From: Thalassobius sp. Cn5-15
GTDB taxonomy: Bacteria > Pseudomonadota > Alphaproteobacteria > Rhodobacterales > Rhodobacteraceae
Direction: 5' to 3'
DNA length: 64,000 nucleotides
Assembly (NCBI RefSeq): GCF_022347685.1
Contig: NZ_JAKRGF010000004.1
Span: 1 to 64,000 of the forward strand
Shown: piece after piece, positions 15,553 through 25,055 of the stretch
How positions within the stretch are numbered: the first letter of the stretch is position 1
Layout of the letters: every line of letters begins with the position of its first letter
Notes under the pieces: model-generated
What the model saw: only the letters and a program-made list of their open reading frames with translations
Database searches by the model: none
What the model was told of the DNA's origin: nothing
Program-made: the position numbers and the translations under genes

Positions 15553-17091
15553 CTATTTTGATCCCTCATTGGCGGCCATTTTCTGCGGCGCCTCATCGGG
15601 ATCAGCTGCGTTAGCAACCTCTGCATCAACCACCTCTACCTCATCTGTGGTCAGCGGGATAATCTCTGCCTCAGGCAACTCTTCAGGCGCGTCCGACTGG
15701 TCCTCAACCACGCCGACGATCAGGGGCAGCATGTCCACACCGGTCACGCTGTCGCCTGTACCCTCGCTCCCCGCCGGCGGCACCTGCCAGCTGAGCGTGT
15801 CAAAGGCCTGACAGTTGCCGCAAACCGGCGCCCAGTCGCTGTGGATGTTGTGACAGTTGCCACAAACCCACTGTGGGCCACGCGGGGCGGACAGAGCCTG
15901 CGTCAAGCGTGCCTTGACCACAGTATCCGATGCGCCTTCGCCACGTTCAACGGCGGCCATCACGGTCAACACACGACTGTCGGGATCGCGGTCCACCAGA
16001 TCGCCCAGCGCCTTGCGGGCGGCGGGGAAATCTTCGGCTGCAATGTTCAGTTCGGCCAGCACCAGACGGCTTTCGCGATGATCGGGCATCAGGCGCAGCA
16101 GCGGCTGGAACCGTTTCAGGCGCGCCGCCGGATCCTCATCCGGTGCAATCGCCGCAAAGGCCGCGGCCAGATCGGGATGGGGCTGTGCGGCCCATGTTTT
16201 CTTTATCAGTTTGGCAGCTTTGCGAGCCTGTCCTTTTTCAATCATGTTACGCGCAGCCAATGCGGCAGCAGGCACCAGATCTGGGGACTGACGATTTGCC
16301 TCCACCGCAGCCTCTAGGGCGGCAGCGTCCTGACCCTCGGCCAAAATCGCCTGCGCCTCGGACAGGGCCAGAACCGCATCACGACGCTTGTGAACATCAC
16401 GCGGCAGGGTGCCCTGTTTCAGCTTCAGCGTCAGAGTGTTACGCGCACCAGACCAATCCTGCGCACGGGTTTGCAGATCGAGCAGTGTGTCTTGGACCCC
16501 CTGATGTTTGGGTCGCAGCGCGATCGCCTTTTCGGCCAGTTGGCGCGCCACCTCATCCTCGCCCGCAGCGAGTTTCTGATTCATGATGCCGCGCACACCG
16601 ACGAAACGGGTACTGTCATCCTTCAACAGGCGTTTATAGACTTCTTCGGCCTTTTTGCTATCGCCTGCCATCTCTGCCGCCTGCGCAGTCAGGAGGTTGG
16701 TCAGCTCAGGACGGCGCAGAAACTTCTCTGCCTTGCCAGCCTGACGCATAGCGGCGCGTGGTTCACCCGACGCCAATGCCATCATCCCGTCGGTCAGCGC
16801 CTGATAGCCCTTGCGTTCGCGGTTGCGATCAAAATAGCGGCTCAGCGCAGTTTCATCACCATTGATAAACTTCAACACCGCGACCGTGAGGGACGCCAAT
16901 TTCAGCAGCACCCACAGCGCGGTGACCAGAACCAGTAGACCGATTGCGGTACTAAGCGGCGTCAAGGTCAACTCAACCCCACCAAAAGCGATGCGCACAC
17001 CGCCGTCGATTTGCATCAGGTAATCCGCGCCCAGCGTGACAGCAGCAACGAAGAGGACAAAAACAACAATTTTAGTAAGCGACCACAGCAT
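15553..17091 (-). CDS. HemY-like TPR membrane protein with C-terminal zinc ribbon
   Basis: A 512-residue inner-membrane protein of the proteobacterial HemY family (not the Gram-positive protoporphyrinogen oxidase). Two N-terminal membrane helices (about 5-25 and 45-65) are followed by tetratricopeptide-like helical repeats to about residue 400. Near residues 406-435 there is a four-cysteine ribbon, VCGNCHNIHSDWAPVCGNCQ. The last 75 residues are acidic and probably disordered. Precise function is unknown; heme biosynthesis or envelope assembly have been proposed for the family from its linkage to hemD, also seen here. Last gene of hemD-mic60-hemY. Confidence 0.85.
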   Translation of the reverse strand: MLWSLTKIVVFVLFVAAVTLGADYLMQIDGGVRIAFGGVELTLTPLSTAIGLLVLVTALWVLLKLASLTVAVLKFINGDETALSRYFDRNRERKGYQALTDGMMALASGEPRAAMRQAGKAEKFLRRPELTNLLTAQAAEMAGDSKKAEEVYKRLLKDDSTRFVGVRGIMNQKLAAGEDEVARQLAEKAIALRPKHQGVQDTLLDLQTRAQDWSGARNTLTLKLKQGTLPRDVHKRRDAVLALSEAQAILAEGQDAAALEAAVEANRQSPDLVPAAALAARNMIEKGQARKAAKLIKKTWAAQPHPDLAAAFAAIAPDEDPAARLKRFQPLLRLMPDHRESRLVLAELNIAAEDFPAARKALGDLVDRDPDSRVLTVMAAVERGEGASDTVVKARLTQALSAPRGPQWVCGNCHNIHSDWAPVCGNCQAFDTLSWQVPPAGSEGTGDSVTGVDMLPLIVGVVEDQSDAPEELPEAEIIPLTTDEVEVVDAEVANAADPDEAPQKMAANEGSK

Positions 17092-17101
17092 AGGATCCTC
17101 C

Positions 17102-18397
17102 TCAGTTGGTCTTCAGGGACTGGCGCAGATCGGCCAGTGCTGTTTCAGCGGCTTGGGTTTGCGCGACCGAGGCCCCCCAAGGCGCCAGAACAGCCGCTGC
17201 CGCCTCTGGCAGCGCTTCTACTTCAGCCAATGTCGCAGACAGATCACCGGCTTTCAGCGCAGCCTCCACACGCGACAGAACCGCATCGGCGTCATCCCCA
17301 TCCTGCGGGGTCAGGGAGCGGACACCCAACTGTTCTTTGAGGAAGCTCACAGCGCCAGAGCTACTACCATTCGCCCGCTCTGCCGCCAGTGCCTGACGTG
17401 CCAAATCGGGGAAAGCCTCCTGCAGCCCGGCAAGGCTGGGTACACCGCCACGCACAGCGCTCAGCGCGGCAGGCACCGGTTGACCGGCGGCGGCCAGCGC
17501 ATCCAGACCGGGCGCCAATGCAGTGCCTTCGACGAAAGCCTGATCCAACAGGATCAAGGCATCACGCGACGCAGCCGTCTGCGCCTGTGCGGCAGAAACG
17601 GCAAGTTTTTCCTCAACCTCAGCCCGTTGCAGCGCCATCGCCTCTTGCAGACCGGTCAGTTCACGCTGGTAAGCTGCGATCGCTTCGGGCGCCAAAACAC
17701 TATCAAGAGGACGCTTTTCCAGATCGCCCACCAGCTGCGACAGCATTTCGATACGCGTCTGCTGTTCAGCCTGTTGTGCAGTTTGGACAGACAGTGCATC
17801 GTTCAACGCTGCAATTTCAGCACTTTCCTCTGCATCCGCCAGCTGCGCCGTCAATTGGCCCTGCAAAGCGGCGACCGCTTGTTTCTGCGCCTCCAGATCG
17901 GCAAGAATCTGCGCCTGCACCGGATCTTCAGCGTTGCTCAGCCCATTGGGAAACAGGGTCAGCGCGGCGCCGGCACCGATCGCGGCAGCAATCACACCAC
18001 CCAGAACCATCGGCACAAAGCCGCCGCGTTTTGCGGGGGCTGGCGAGGGTGCAGCAGGTGCAGACCCCGACACCTCAGATGCTTCGGATGCGGTTTCATC
18101 TGCCTCAACCGCTTCGGCGATGTCCTCAGCCTTTACCGGCTCTACATCCGCGGCATTCGCTTCGTCGGGCAGGCTCTCTTCGGATGCCTCTTGGGCTGCA
18201 TCCTCTGCGGCCTCAGGCGATGCCTCTGTGTCCTGCGATGCCTCTACAGCGCCATCACCCTCTTCAGCCCCCTCTGCGTCAGCGTCAGTGACATCTGCCG
18301 TGTCTTGATCGGCTGTCTCTTGATCGCGGGTTGTCTCGTCGGTCTCAACAACTTGGCCATCAATCTGGCCATCGTCGGAGGTCTTGGGATCGGACAC
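17102..18397 (-). CDS. mic60: Mic60/mitofilin family inner-membrane protein
   Basis: Alphaproteobacterial homologue of the mitochondrial crista-junction protein Mic60, 431 residues. Residues 1-120 are very acidic (D, E, A) and low in complexity. One membrane helix spans about 127-149 (GGFVPMVLGGVIAAAIGAGA). Alanine/glutamine-rich coiled coil covers roughly 160-280, and the C-terminal domain ends with LAEVEALPEAAAAVLAPW in mitofilin style. In relatives it shapes intracytoplasmic membranes. Ten bases upstream of the hemY-like gene, same strand; order downstream of hemD is the conserved one for this group. Confidence 0.82.
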   Translation of the reverse strand: MSDPKTSDDGQIDGQVVETDETTRDQETADQDTADVTDADAEGAEEGDGAVEASQDTEASPEAAEDAAQEASEESLPDEANAADVEPVKAEDIAEAVEADETASEASEVSGSAPAAPSPAPAKRGGFVPMVLGGVIAAAIGAGAALTLFPNGLSNAEDPVQAQILADLEAQKQAVAALQGQLTAQLADAEESAEIAALNDALSVQTAQQAEQQTRIEMLSQLVGDLEKRPLDSVLAPEAIAAYQRELTGLQEAMALQRAEVEEKLAVSAAQAQTAASRDALILLDQAFVEGTALAPGLDALAAAGQPVPAALSAVRGGVPSLAGLQEAFPDLARQALAAERANGSSSGAVSFLKEQLGVRSLTPQDGDDADAVLSRVEAALKAGDLSATLAEVEALPEAAAAVLAPWGASVAQTQAAETALADLRQSLKTN

Positions 18398-18456
18398 CTG
18401 GGCCTTCCTTTCGATTCTGAAAAAATGAACTGTCTACAGATGTAAAGCTAAACGCC

Positions 18457-19182
18457 TTAGATTTCACCCTCAAGTCGCCGTAGATTACGCAACTGTCGGC
18501 TGAGGGTGTCAATCATCAAAGAAGTCTCCGGTTTGGGCAGGACATCGCATTGCACCACGGGCAAGGGGCCCAGCGCCTCTGCCACTGCGGGGCTGAAGGC
18601 CGCAACTGTGAGCGGTGCGCGCACCTCGATGCGCTGGCATTCCGCGGCAAACAGCGACGCGCTGCGCGGAGAAAACAACGCAACCATCAGGTTTTCATGG
18701 CTTTGCAGGCGCTTTTCTATTTCAGAATCAAAGTGTTGGGCGACCTGTTCATAGGCAACCGTTTCTTCCGTAGGCACCCCTGCATCGGTCAAACGTGCGG
18801 CCAGATTGCCGCGTGCATGACGGCCGCGAATGTGGTGCAAACCACCCTGAAAGGTGCCCGCCGCATGATCGGCCATAATCCGCCGGAACAGCGCCTCTGC
18901 ATCCCCGTCGGCTACGCGTGTGATATATCCGGCCTTTTGTGCCGCTGCGTCAGTTGCCGCGCCTACAACATAGGCCAGCCGCCCTGCCCCATCCGGCAAC
19001 GCCCACACCCCGTTGCGAGAGGTGAAGATCACTGCCTGATCCCCTGACAGTTCTGGCACAGGCAGCCTCTCGATCCGCATCAGGGGCGCGATCATTGGAA
19101 CCGCCTCCACTGCTGCGGCCTGCAATTGGGCGGCAAAGCGGGCGCTGTCTGCCTGTGGCCGGGTCAACAAGAGCTGTACCAT
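18457..19182 (-). CDS. hemD: uroporphyrinogen-III synthase
   Basis: Closes hydroxymethylbilane to uroporphyrinogen III in tetrapyrrole biosynthesis; 241 residues, cytoplasmic. Family marks: N-terminal LLLTRPQADSARFAAQL, the first-domain segment AVIFTSRNGVWAL, and the second-domain segment MVALFSPRSASLFAAEC, with VAAFSPAVAEAL late in the protein. The sequence of this enzyme diverges rapidly, so context matters: hemD-mic60-hemY facing tsaD is a conserved alphaproteobacterial arrangement. Divergent from tsaD by 72 bases, a likely shared promoter region. Confidence 0.88.
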   Translation of the reverse strand: MVQLLLTRPQADSARFAAQLQAAAVEAVPMIAPLMRIERLPVPELSGDQAVIFTSRNGVWALPDGAGRLAYVVGAATDAAAQKAGYITRVADGDAEALFRRIMADHAAGTFQGGLHHIRGRHARGNLAARLTDAGVPTEETVAYEQVAQHFDSEIEKRLQSHENLMVALFSPRSASLFAAECQRIEVRAPLTVAAFSPAVAEALGPLPVVQCDVLPKPETSLMIDTLSRQLRNLRRLEGEI

Positions 19183-19254
19183 TTTGCCTGCCGGGATTGT
19201 TTGAGCCTCTTTGCGGTGTTACCTGCCTTACGATAGTCTTGCAACGATTGGGAC

Positions 19255-20361
19255 ATGGGCACCGTGACGGATACACTGACAGTTCTGGGTCTGGAGAGCA
19301 GCTGCGACGACACAGCCGCCGCCGTGGTACGCGATCAGACAGGTGAAATGCCAGAGATCCTAGCCTCTACCGTTTATGGCCAGACCGACCTGCACGCCGC
19401 CTTTGGTGGTGTGGTGCCCGAAATCGCCGCCCGCGCCCATGCGGAAAAAATCGATTTTTGTGTGCGTCAGGCAATGGATCAGGCCAACGTGAGTTTTGAC
19501 CAGATCGACGCCATCGCTGTCACCGCTGGCCCCGGGTTGATCGGCGGCGTGTTGTCCGGTGTTATGTGCGCCAAGGGGCTGTCTGCCGCGACCGGCAAAC
19601 CACTGGTGGGGGTAAACCATCTCGCGGGTCACGCACTGACACCACGGCTGACGGACCAGACAGCCTTTCCCTACTTGATGCTCTTGGTTTCTGGCGGGCA
19701 TTGCCAGTTTCTGATCGCCCACGGACCAGAGCAGTTCACCCGCCTTGGCGGCACCATTGATGATGCACCGGGCGAGGCGTTTGATAAAACCGCGCGCCTG
19801 TTGGGCCTGCCGCAACCGGGCGGCCCATCGGTGGAACAAGCGGCAAAATCCGGCGATCCCAAACGTTGGCGTCTGCCGCGCCCGCTGCTGGATCGGGCAG
19901 GGTGTGACATGTCATTCTCCGGCCTGAAAACCGCGATCCTGCGCGCACGGGATGAGGTTGTGGCAGCCAAAGGCGGGCTGACGGAAAAGGACCGCTGCGA
20001 TCTGGCCGCCAGTTTTCAGGCCGCAGTGACTGATGTGCTGGCAGAAAAAACCCGCCGCGCACTGGCGCTGTATCTGGCAGAAGATCCTGCCACCCCAACC
20101 ATCGCCGTCGCCGGTGGTGTTGCCGCCAACCAAACCATACGTGCTCGTCTCGAACAGGTCTGCGCCGACCACGACACAGACTTTACCGCGCCACCCCTGG
20201 CATTGTGCACCGATAATGCTGCGATGATCGCCTATGCAGGGATAGAGCGATTTCGTCTGGGCCACACCGACGACATGACACTGGCCGCCCGCCCGCGCTG
20301 GCCGCTGGACAAAACCGCGCCCGCACTGCTGGGATCGGGGAAGAAGGGAGCAAAGGCATGA
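19255..20361 (+). CDS. tsaD: tRNA N6-adenosine threonylcarbamoyltransferase TsaD
   Basis: Transfers threonylcarbamoyl to A37 of ANN-decoding tRNAs, with TsaB, TsaE and TsaC; 368 residues. ASKHA-fold kinase-like protein: [16 protein letters not shown] at the N-terminus, the iron/metal-binding motif NHLAGHAL, nucleotide-binding [13 protein letters not shown], and [13 protein letters not shown] and [12 protein letters not shown] near the C-terminus. Its stop overlaps the gpsA start (ATGA). TsaE is encoded further along at 33457. Confidence 0.97.
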   Translation: MGTVTDTLTVLGLESSCDDTAAAVVRDQTGEMPEILASTVYGQTDLHAAFGGVVPEIAARAHAEKIDFCVRQAMDQANVSFDQIDAIAVTAGPGLIGGVLSGVMCAKGLSAATGKPLVGVNHLAGHALTPRLTDQTAFPYLMLLVSGGHCQFLIAHGPEQFTRLGGTIDDAPGEAFDKTARLLGLPQPGGPSVEQAAKSGDPKRWRLPRPLLDRAGCDMSFSGLKTAILRARDEVVAAKGGLTEKDRCDLAASFQAAVTDVLAEKTRRALALYLAEDPATPTIAVAGGVAANQTIRARLEQVCADHDTDFTAPPLALCTDNAAMIAYAGIERFRLGHTDDMTLAARPRWPLDKTAPALLGSGKKGAKA

Positions 20362-21320
20362 TAGCTGTTTGCGGATCCGGCGCCTTTGGCACCGCACTGG
20401 CGATTTCCATTGCGGCGAAGGGGACCGAGGTACTCTTGTGGGCGCGAGACGCTGACCATGTAGTGGAAATGGCAGAGGCACGCGAAAACAACCGCCGCCT
20501 GCCCGGCCTCCCCTTCCCCGCCACATTGCGCGTGACCGCTGACATCACCGACATCCCTGCCGATGTGCCCATACTGCTATCAATCCCGATGCAGAAACTG
20601 CGTATGATGATTCAGGACCATAGCACAACGCTGGCACATCGCCCGCTGGTCGCCTGCTGCAAAGGGGTGGAGCTGTCCACCGGCCTTGGCCCTACAGCGT
20701 TGATCGCAGAACTGGTCCCCAGCGCCACGCCCGCGGTGCTGACCGGCCCCAGCTTTGCCGCTGACATTGCACGCGGTCTACCCACCGCGATCACACTGGC
20801 CTGCGCTGATGCAGACCTTGGCGCAACCTTACAAGAACAGATCAGCACCCCTGCCTTGCGCCTTTACCGCACCACCGATACCACTGGCGCGGAATTGGGT
20901 GGGGCATTGAAAAACGTGATTGCCATCGCCGCTGGCACCGTGATGGGCGCCGGCCTTGGCGACAGTGCGCGCGCGGCGATCATGACACGCGGCTATGCGG
21001 AAATGCAGCGTATGGCGCTGGCATTGGGGGCGCAGGTAGAAACGCTGGCGGGGCTTTCAGGCTTCGGCGATCTGACTCTAACCTGCACTTCTGAGCTATC
21101 GCGCAACTACCGTTTTGGCCTGTCGCTGGGCCGTGGCGACGGCTTCGACACCTCCGTCACGGTAGAAGGGGCCGCCACCGCGCGCGCCGTACAGAACCGT
21201 GCCGACGCAATGCAAATTGATATGCCTATTACTGCGGCTGTGGTCGCGCTACTGTCAGGCAAATACGACCTTAGCGATCTGATCAACGGGTTGCTCTCAC
21301 GTCCCTTGAAGGAGGAATAA
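20358..21320 (+). CDS. gpsA: glycerol-3-phosphate dehydrogenase [NAD(P)+]
   Basis: Reduces dihydroxyacetone phosphate to sn-glycerol 3-phosphate for phospholipid synthesis; 320 residues, cytoplasmic. The Rossmann motif is [13 protein letters not shown] at the N-terminus. Then come [41 protein letters not shown] and the catalytic-lysine region [18 protein letters not shown]-terminal [18 protein letters not shown] and [14 protein letters not shown] complete the signature. Translationally coupled to tsaD; the YciI gene begins three bases after its stop. Confidence 0.97.
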   Translation: MIAVCGSGAFGTALAISIAAKGTEVLLWARDADHVVEMAEARENNRRLPGLPFPATLRVTADITDIPADVPILLSIPMQKLRMMIQDHSTTLAHRPLVACCKGVELSTGLGPTALIAELVPSATPAVLTGPSFAADIARGLPTAITLACADADLGATLQEQISTPALRLYRTTDTTGAELGGALKNVIAIAAGTVMGAGLGDSARAAIMTRGYAEMQRMALALGAQVETLAGLSGFGDLTLTCTSELSRNYRFGLSLGRGDGFDTSVTVEGAATARAVQNRADAMQIDMPITAAVVALLSGKYDLSDLINGLLSRPLKEE

Positions 21321-21322
21321 CC

Positions 21323-21595
21323 ATGTTCATCGCCCTGATTGGCAAAGATAAACCCGGTGCGCTGGAAATCCGCAAAGCTAACCGAGACGCCCATGTTGCC
21401 TACCTGAAAAGCACTGGCGTGGTTGCTCAGGCCGGGCCGCTTTTGGATGATGCGGGCGAAATGTGCGGGTCACTCGTTATTCTGGACGTCGAAAACATGA
21501 CCGCCGCAGAGGCATGGGCCGCAGCGGATCCTTATGCACAGGCGGGCCTGTTCGCCGATGTGCAACTGATCGCATGGAACCGGGTGATCGGCTGA
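21323..21595 (+). CDS. YciI family protein
   Basis: A 90-residue small protein with the ferredoxin-like YciI fold. It begins MFIALIGKDKPGALEIRKAN, has the conserved RDAHVAYLKSTG (histidine likely the functional acid/base), GPLLDD, GSLVILDVENMTAAEAWA and DPYAQAGLFADVQL. Members include enzymes of aromatic degradation and many of unknown role. Preceded by GGAGGAATAACC and overlapping the EVE-domain gene by one base, in the tsaD-gpsA operon. Confidence 0.88.
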   Translation: MFIALIGKDKPGALEIRKANRDAHVAYLKSTGVVAQAGPLLDDAGEMCGSLVILDVENMTAAEAWAAADPYAQAGLFADVQLIAWNRVIG

Positions 21596-22023
21596 TGCGC
21601 TACTGGCTGTTCAAATCCGAACCCGATACGTGGGGCTGGTCCCAGCAAGTTGCCAAAGGCGACGCGGGCGAGGAGTGGGATGGCGTGCGCAACTACCAAG
21701 CGCGCAATTTCATGCGCGATATGAAGATTGGCGACCGTGGTTTTTTCTATCATTCCCAAAAAGAAAAGGCGGTCGTCGGCATTATTGAGGTCTGCGCCGA
21801 AGCGCATCCTGACAGCTCTACCGATGATCCTCGCTGGGAATGCGTCGATATACGCGCCCTTGGCCCGGTGAAACATCCTGTCACGCTGGAAGAGATCAAG
21901 GCAGAGGAACGACTGGCAAATATGCCACTTGTCAAAAGCCCACGCCTGTCGGTGCAGCCTGTGGCAGCCGAAGAATGGGCGCTGATCTGTCAGATGGCCG
22001 GCGTGCCTGAATGGGCAGAATAA
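21595..22023 (+). CDS. EVE domain-containing protein
   Basis: A 142-residue PUA-like EVE-domain protein, probably binding modified bases in nucleic acid. Characteristic segments: RYWLFKSEPDTWGWSQQ at the start, WDGVRNYQARNFMRDM, IGDRGFFYHSQKEKAVVGI, and VDIRALGPVKHPVTLEEIK. Start chosen at ATG 21595, whose A is the last base of the YciI stop (TGATG). Often placed next to YciI in this bacterial group. Confidence 0.93.
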   Translation: MRYWLFKSEPDTWGWSQQVAKGDAGEEWDGVRNYQARNFMRDMKIGDRGFFYHSQKEKAVVGIIEVCAEAHPDSSTDDPRWECVDIRALGPVKHPVTLEEIKAEERLANMPLVKSPRLSVQPVAAEEWALICQMAGVPEWAE

Positions 22024-22051
22024 ATCGGAACCTGCGCTCGGCGGCGAATCT

Positions 22052-22067
22052 CCTACCGTCTGGTAGG
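22052..22067 (+). repeat. small perfect hairpin after the EVE gene
   Basis: CCTACC pairs with GGTAGG over GTCT. It follows the last gene of the tsaD operon by 28 bases. There is no T run, so any termination role is doubtful; it may be part of the leader of the DUF1761 gene. Confidence 0.35.
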
Positions 22068-22126
22068 GCTCTCCTGTAGGTTACGTAAAGTAAGCCTAAC
22101 AACACCGAAGAAAAGGGAGAGGCGCG

Positions 22127-22522
22127 ATGGAATTTCTATCCGTAATCGCAGCGGCGGCGGCCAGCTATATGTTCGGGGCCATCTGGTACATGAGCCTGTC
22201 GCGGATCTGGGTCACAGCCTCTGGCGTCGCCACTGATGCCGAAGGCCAGCCCGCCAATCGCAGCAACCCCCTGCCCTATATGGTCTCCCTGCTGTGCGCG
22301 GTAATTGTGGCGGGGATGATGCGCCACATCTTTGGCCTGTCAGGCATTGAGGGCATCGGGGAAAGCGCACTGGCCGGATTGGGCGCAGGCCTGTTTCTGG
22401 CCTGCCCTTGGATTGTCACAAACTACACGTTTGCCGGCCGTCCCGTCGCGTTGATGGTGATTGACGGCGGCTATGCCGCCATCAGCTGCACGGTGATCGG
22501 AACGGTTCTGGCGCTGGTTTAA
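22127..22522 (+). CDS. DUF1761 family membrane protein
   Basis: A 131-residue inner-membrane protein with four probable helices: residues about 3-25 ([17 protein letters not shown]), 47-66, 80-100 and 110-130. The N-terminal FGAIWYM...W segment and the C-terminal [17 protein letters not shown] fit DUF1761, whose function is unknown. GGGAGAGGCGCG precedes the ATG. Convergent with glmM, with a four-base overlap of the ends. Confidence 0.82.
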   Translation: MEFLSVIAAAAASYMFGAIWYMSLSRIWVTASGVATDAEGQPANRSNPLPYMVSLLCAVIVAGMMRHIFGLSGIEGIGESALAGLGAGLFLACPWIVTNYTFAGRPVALMVIDGGYAAISCTVIGTVLALV

Positions 22523-23892
22523 GACGCCGCAGACTGCACGGCCTTACAGATGCTGGTGATTACCTCATCCAGCTTGGCCTGATCGTTAGCCTCACCCATT
22601 ACGCGGATCAGTGGCTCAGTTCCGGATTTGCGGATCAGCAGGCGACCGTCACCTTCCAGCGCCTTTTCACCAGCGGCAATCACAGACTGCACCTGATCAC
22701 TGTCCAGCGGCGCTTTGCCTGAGATGTAGCGCACATTGCGCAGGATCTGCGGCACAGGCGTAAAGACCTGCGCCAGCTCGCTGGCTTTTTTACCGGTTTC
22801 GACCATTTCCTTCATGAACTGCAGGCCAGCCAGCAGACCATCTCCAGTCGTGGCGTAATCGGTCATCACGATGTGACCGGATTGTTCACCACCCAGATTG
22901 AAGCCGTTTTTACGCATGTTTTCTACAACATAGCGGTCGCCAACAGAGGTGCGTTCCAAATGGATACCATTGTCCCGCAGGTGGTTTTCCATACCAAGGT
23001 TAGACATCACCGTGGCCACCAGCGTGTCACCGCGCAACCGCCCGTCACGCTGCCAACTCTTGGCCATCAACGCCATAATCTGATCACCATCCGCGACATT
23101 GCCTTTTTCATCCAGAATGATGATGCGGTCCGCATCGCCATCCAGACAAATGCCCAGATTGGCACGCACTTCACGGACCTTCGCCGCTGCAGTGGCAGTG
23201 CTGGTGGAGCCGCAATTGTCGTTGATGTTGTGGCCGTTGGGGGTAACACCCACAGGGATCACCTCTGCCCCCAACTCCCACAGGATTGCAGGCGCGGCTT
23301 TGTAGGCGGCACCATTGGCGCAATCTAGCACCACACGCAGGCCATCAAGGCGCAGCGCGTTAGGGAAGGTGGTTTTGGCATATTCCACATAGCGACCCAG
23401 TGCGTCGTCAATCCGCTTGGCCCGGCCGATATTTTCAGGTGCAGCCAGACGGGCACCTTCGTTCAGGATACGCTCAATCTCTACCTCTGCCTTATCGGAC
23501 AGTTTAAAGCCATCGGGACCAAAGAACTTGATCCCATTGTCATAGGCCTGATTGTGGCTGGCGGAAATCATCACCCCCACGTCGGCGCGCATGGAGTGGG
23601 TCAGGAAACCCACCGCCGGTGTCGGCATCGGGCCAAGCAGCAAGACGTTCATCCCCGTCGAGGTAAAACCAGCGGTCAGCGCGTTTTCCAGCATATAGCC
23701 TGACAGACGGGTATCCTTGCCGATCACCACGCGGTGTTCATTCTGATCGCGGCGAAAATACCGGCCCGCAGCGGCGCCCAGCCGCATCGCCATTTCAGCA
23801 GTCATCGGATGGGTATTGGTCAGCCCCCGCACACCATCGGTGCCAAAAAGGGAACGTTTCGGTGCAGATGCCTTTGCCGCAGATTGTGTCAC
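22519..23892 (-). CDS. glmM: phosphoglucosamine mutase
   Basis: Converts glucosamine-6-phosphate to glucosamine-1-phosphate for UDP-GlcNAc, peptidoglycan and LPS. From GTG 23892 the protein has 457 residues, close to the usual 445-450; a longer frame from 23991 adds residues not typical of the family. [14 protein letters not shown] opens the domain, the phosphoserine loop is [15 protein letters not shown], the metal-binding loop is [13 protein letters not shown], the sugar-binding loop is GGEQSGHIV and the phosphate-binding loop is [12 protein letters not shown]. All key residues are present. Nothing else is on this transcript downstream. Confidence 0.95.
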   Translation of the reverse strand: MTQSAAKASAPKRSLFGTDGVRGLTNTHPMTAEMAMRLGAAAGRYFRRDQNEHRVVIGKDTRLSGYMLENALTAGFTSTGMNVLLLGPMPTPAVGFLTHSMRADVGVMISASHNQAYDNGIKFFGPDGFKLSDKAEVEIERILNEGARLAAPENIGRAKRIDDALGRYVEYAKTTFPNALRLDGLRVVLDCANGAAYKAAPAILWELGAEVIPVGVTPNGHNINDNCGSTSTATAAAKVREVRANLGICLDGDADRIIILDEKGNVADGDQIMALMAKSWQRDGRLRGDTLVATVMSNLGMENHLRDNGIHLERTSVGDRYVVENMRKNGFNLGGEQSGHIVMTDYATTGDGLLAGLQFMKEMVETGKKASELAQVFTPVPQILRNVRYISGKAPLDSDQVQSVIAAGEKALEGDGRLLIRKSGTEPLIRVMGEANDQAKLDEVITSICKAVQSAAS

Positions 23893-24023
23893 TGTAAGAA
23901 CTTTCGCTATATATCGCTTTGGCGCCTTCCTAGGCGCAGCATTGCCACCTGTCCAGCACCCCAGCAGGAAAGCGCCGCCCGAAGGCGGCACATTGTTTCA
24001 ATGCGTTACAGAAACACAGCAAA

Positions 24024-24368
24024 TCAGGCGTAATGCGCTTCTTTGCCAAAGTGTTTGACCAGCATATAGTAAACCACGGCGCGGTACTTGTTCCGCTCGG
24101 ACCGGCCATAGGTTTCAATCACACTGTTGATCGCATCCATCAGCGCAGGGCCGTCTTCCAGCGCCAACTTCTTGATGAGGAAATTGTTTTTAACCGTCTC
24201 CAGCTCCGCTGGCTGACTGGCCGCCACGGTGGAGGCATCAGCATTATAGATCGCTGGACCACAACCAATGGTCACTTTGGTCAGCAGGTCCATATCGGGT
24301 TCCATACCGCACTTCTGGCGCAGGTCTTCTGCATATTGCGCAATCAAATCGTCCCGTTTTCCCATCAT
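24024..24368 (-). CDS. DUF2853 family protein
   Basis: A 114-residue (or 113 from the second ATG) small soluble helical protein. It starts MMGKRDDLIAQYAEDLRQKCG and ends YRAVVYYMLVKHFGKEAHYA, which matches the DUF2853 pattern as I know it. Function unknown. AGGAGAAG precedes the start. It stands alone between glmM and the DUF922 gene. Confidence 0.8.
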   Translation of the reverse strand: MMGKRDDLIAQYAEDLRQKCGMEPDMDLLTKVTIGCGPAIYNADASTVAASQPAELETVKNNFLIKKLALEDGPALMDAINSVIETYGRSERNKYRAVVYYMLVKHFGKEAHYA

Positions 24369-24530
24369 CTTCTCCTGAAATTGGCTGAAGGCTCAGGCTA
24401 CATCCACGCGCCCTGCCCCGTGCCTGTTAAAATCCCGCCCCGAAAAGGCAGGGTAACGGTAGCGGAGGTAACCGCATCGCCAAAAGGAAAATTTGCGCCA
24501 AAATTTCCCCCGTGCCCAACCGTGAGAGAT

Positions 24531-25031
24531 TTATCGCAGATAAACGCCGTCCGCGCGGCCATGATTGGTACGGCGGTCCAGCTCTACGTCTTCTGCCGCC
24601 CAGTGGTCGATAATCTCATAAGGAGTCTGGCACTTATCCGCGGCAACCGCAGCTGCCGCCTGCCTGCCGTGATCCAGATGCATCCGTTCATGCTTCAATA
24701 GCGCATCCGTCATCCGCAACCATTCGCGGCGCAGATCTGCTGGCATATCATCCAGACGGGTGTGGCGCGGCATGTCGATGGTCAAAGTCAACGTTACTTC
24801 ACATTGTGCTGTCCACGACACCCACCACTGCGCATAAGCCCAATAGCCACGCGGCCCCTTGCGGGTCAGCTCACGACGAATGTTGTGCAATTTCAGTGAA
24901 GAAACATCGTAATATCGGATCTCTTCATCCCCGCCCTTAAGCGGTGTGGGATCGGCAGCAGCAGAAACGCCAGCGGCGGCCCAAAGGACCGCCGACAGCA
25001 GAATATATAGAGGCAGCAGGTGACGTTTCAT
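24531..25031 (-). CDS. DUF922 putative secreted zinc protease
   Basis: A 166-residue exported protein. A signal peptide covers residues about 1-25 (LYILLSAVLWAAAGVSAAA). The DUF922 domain includes YYDVSSLKLHNIRREL, WVSWTAQCEVTLTLTIDMP and, near residue 114, LLKHERMHLDHG, an HExxH zinc site as in peptidases. The C-terminus holds CQTPYEIIDHWAAEDVELDR. Activity has not been shown to my knowledge for this family. It follows ahcY on the same strand, 24 bases after it, so the two may share a transcript. Confidence 0.83.
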   Translation of the reverse strand: MKRHLLPLYILLSAVLWAAAGVSAAADPTPLKGGDEEIRYYDVSSLKLHNIRRELTRKGPRGYWAYAQWWVSWTAQCEVTLTLTIDMPRHTRLDDMPADLRREWLRMTDALLKHERMHLDHGRQAAAAVAADKCQTPYEIIDHWAAEDVELDRRTNHGRADGVYLR

Positions 25032-25055
25032 CAGATCCCCCTGCCCATGTGCCGC

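Noticed and set aside
17036-18445. 469-residue open frame on the plus strand
   Set aside because: It is antisense to mic60, whose low-complexity, biased codon use leaves the opposite frame open; composition is Q/R/C-rich and not protein-like.
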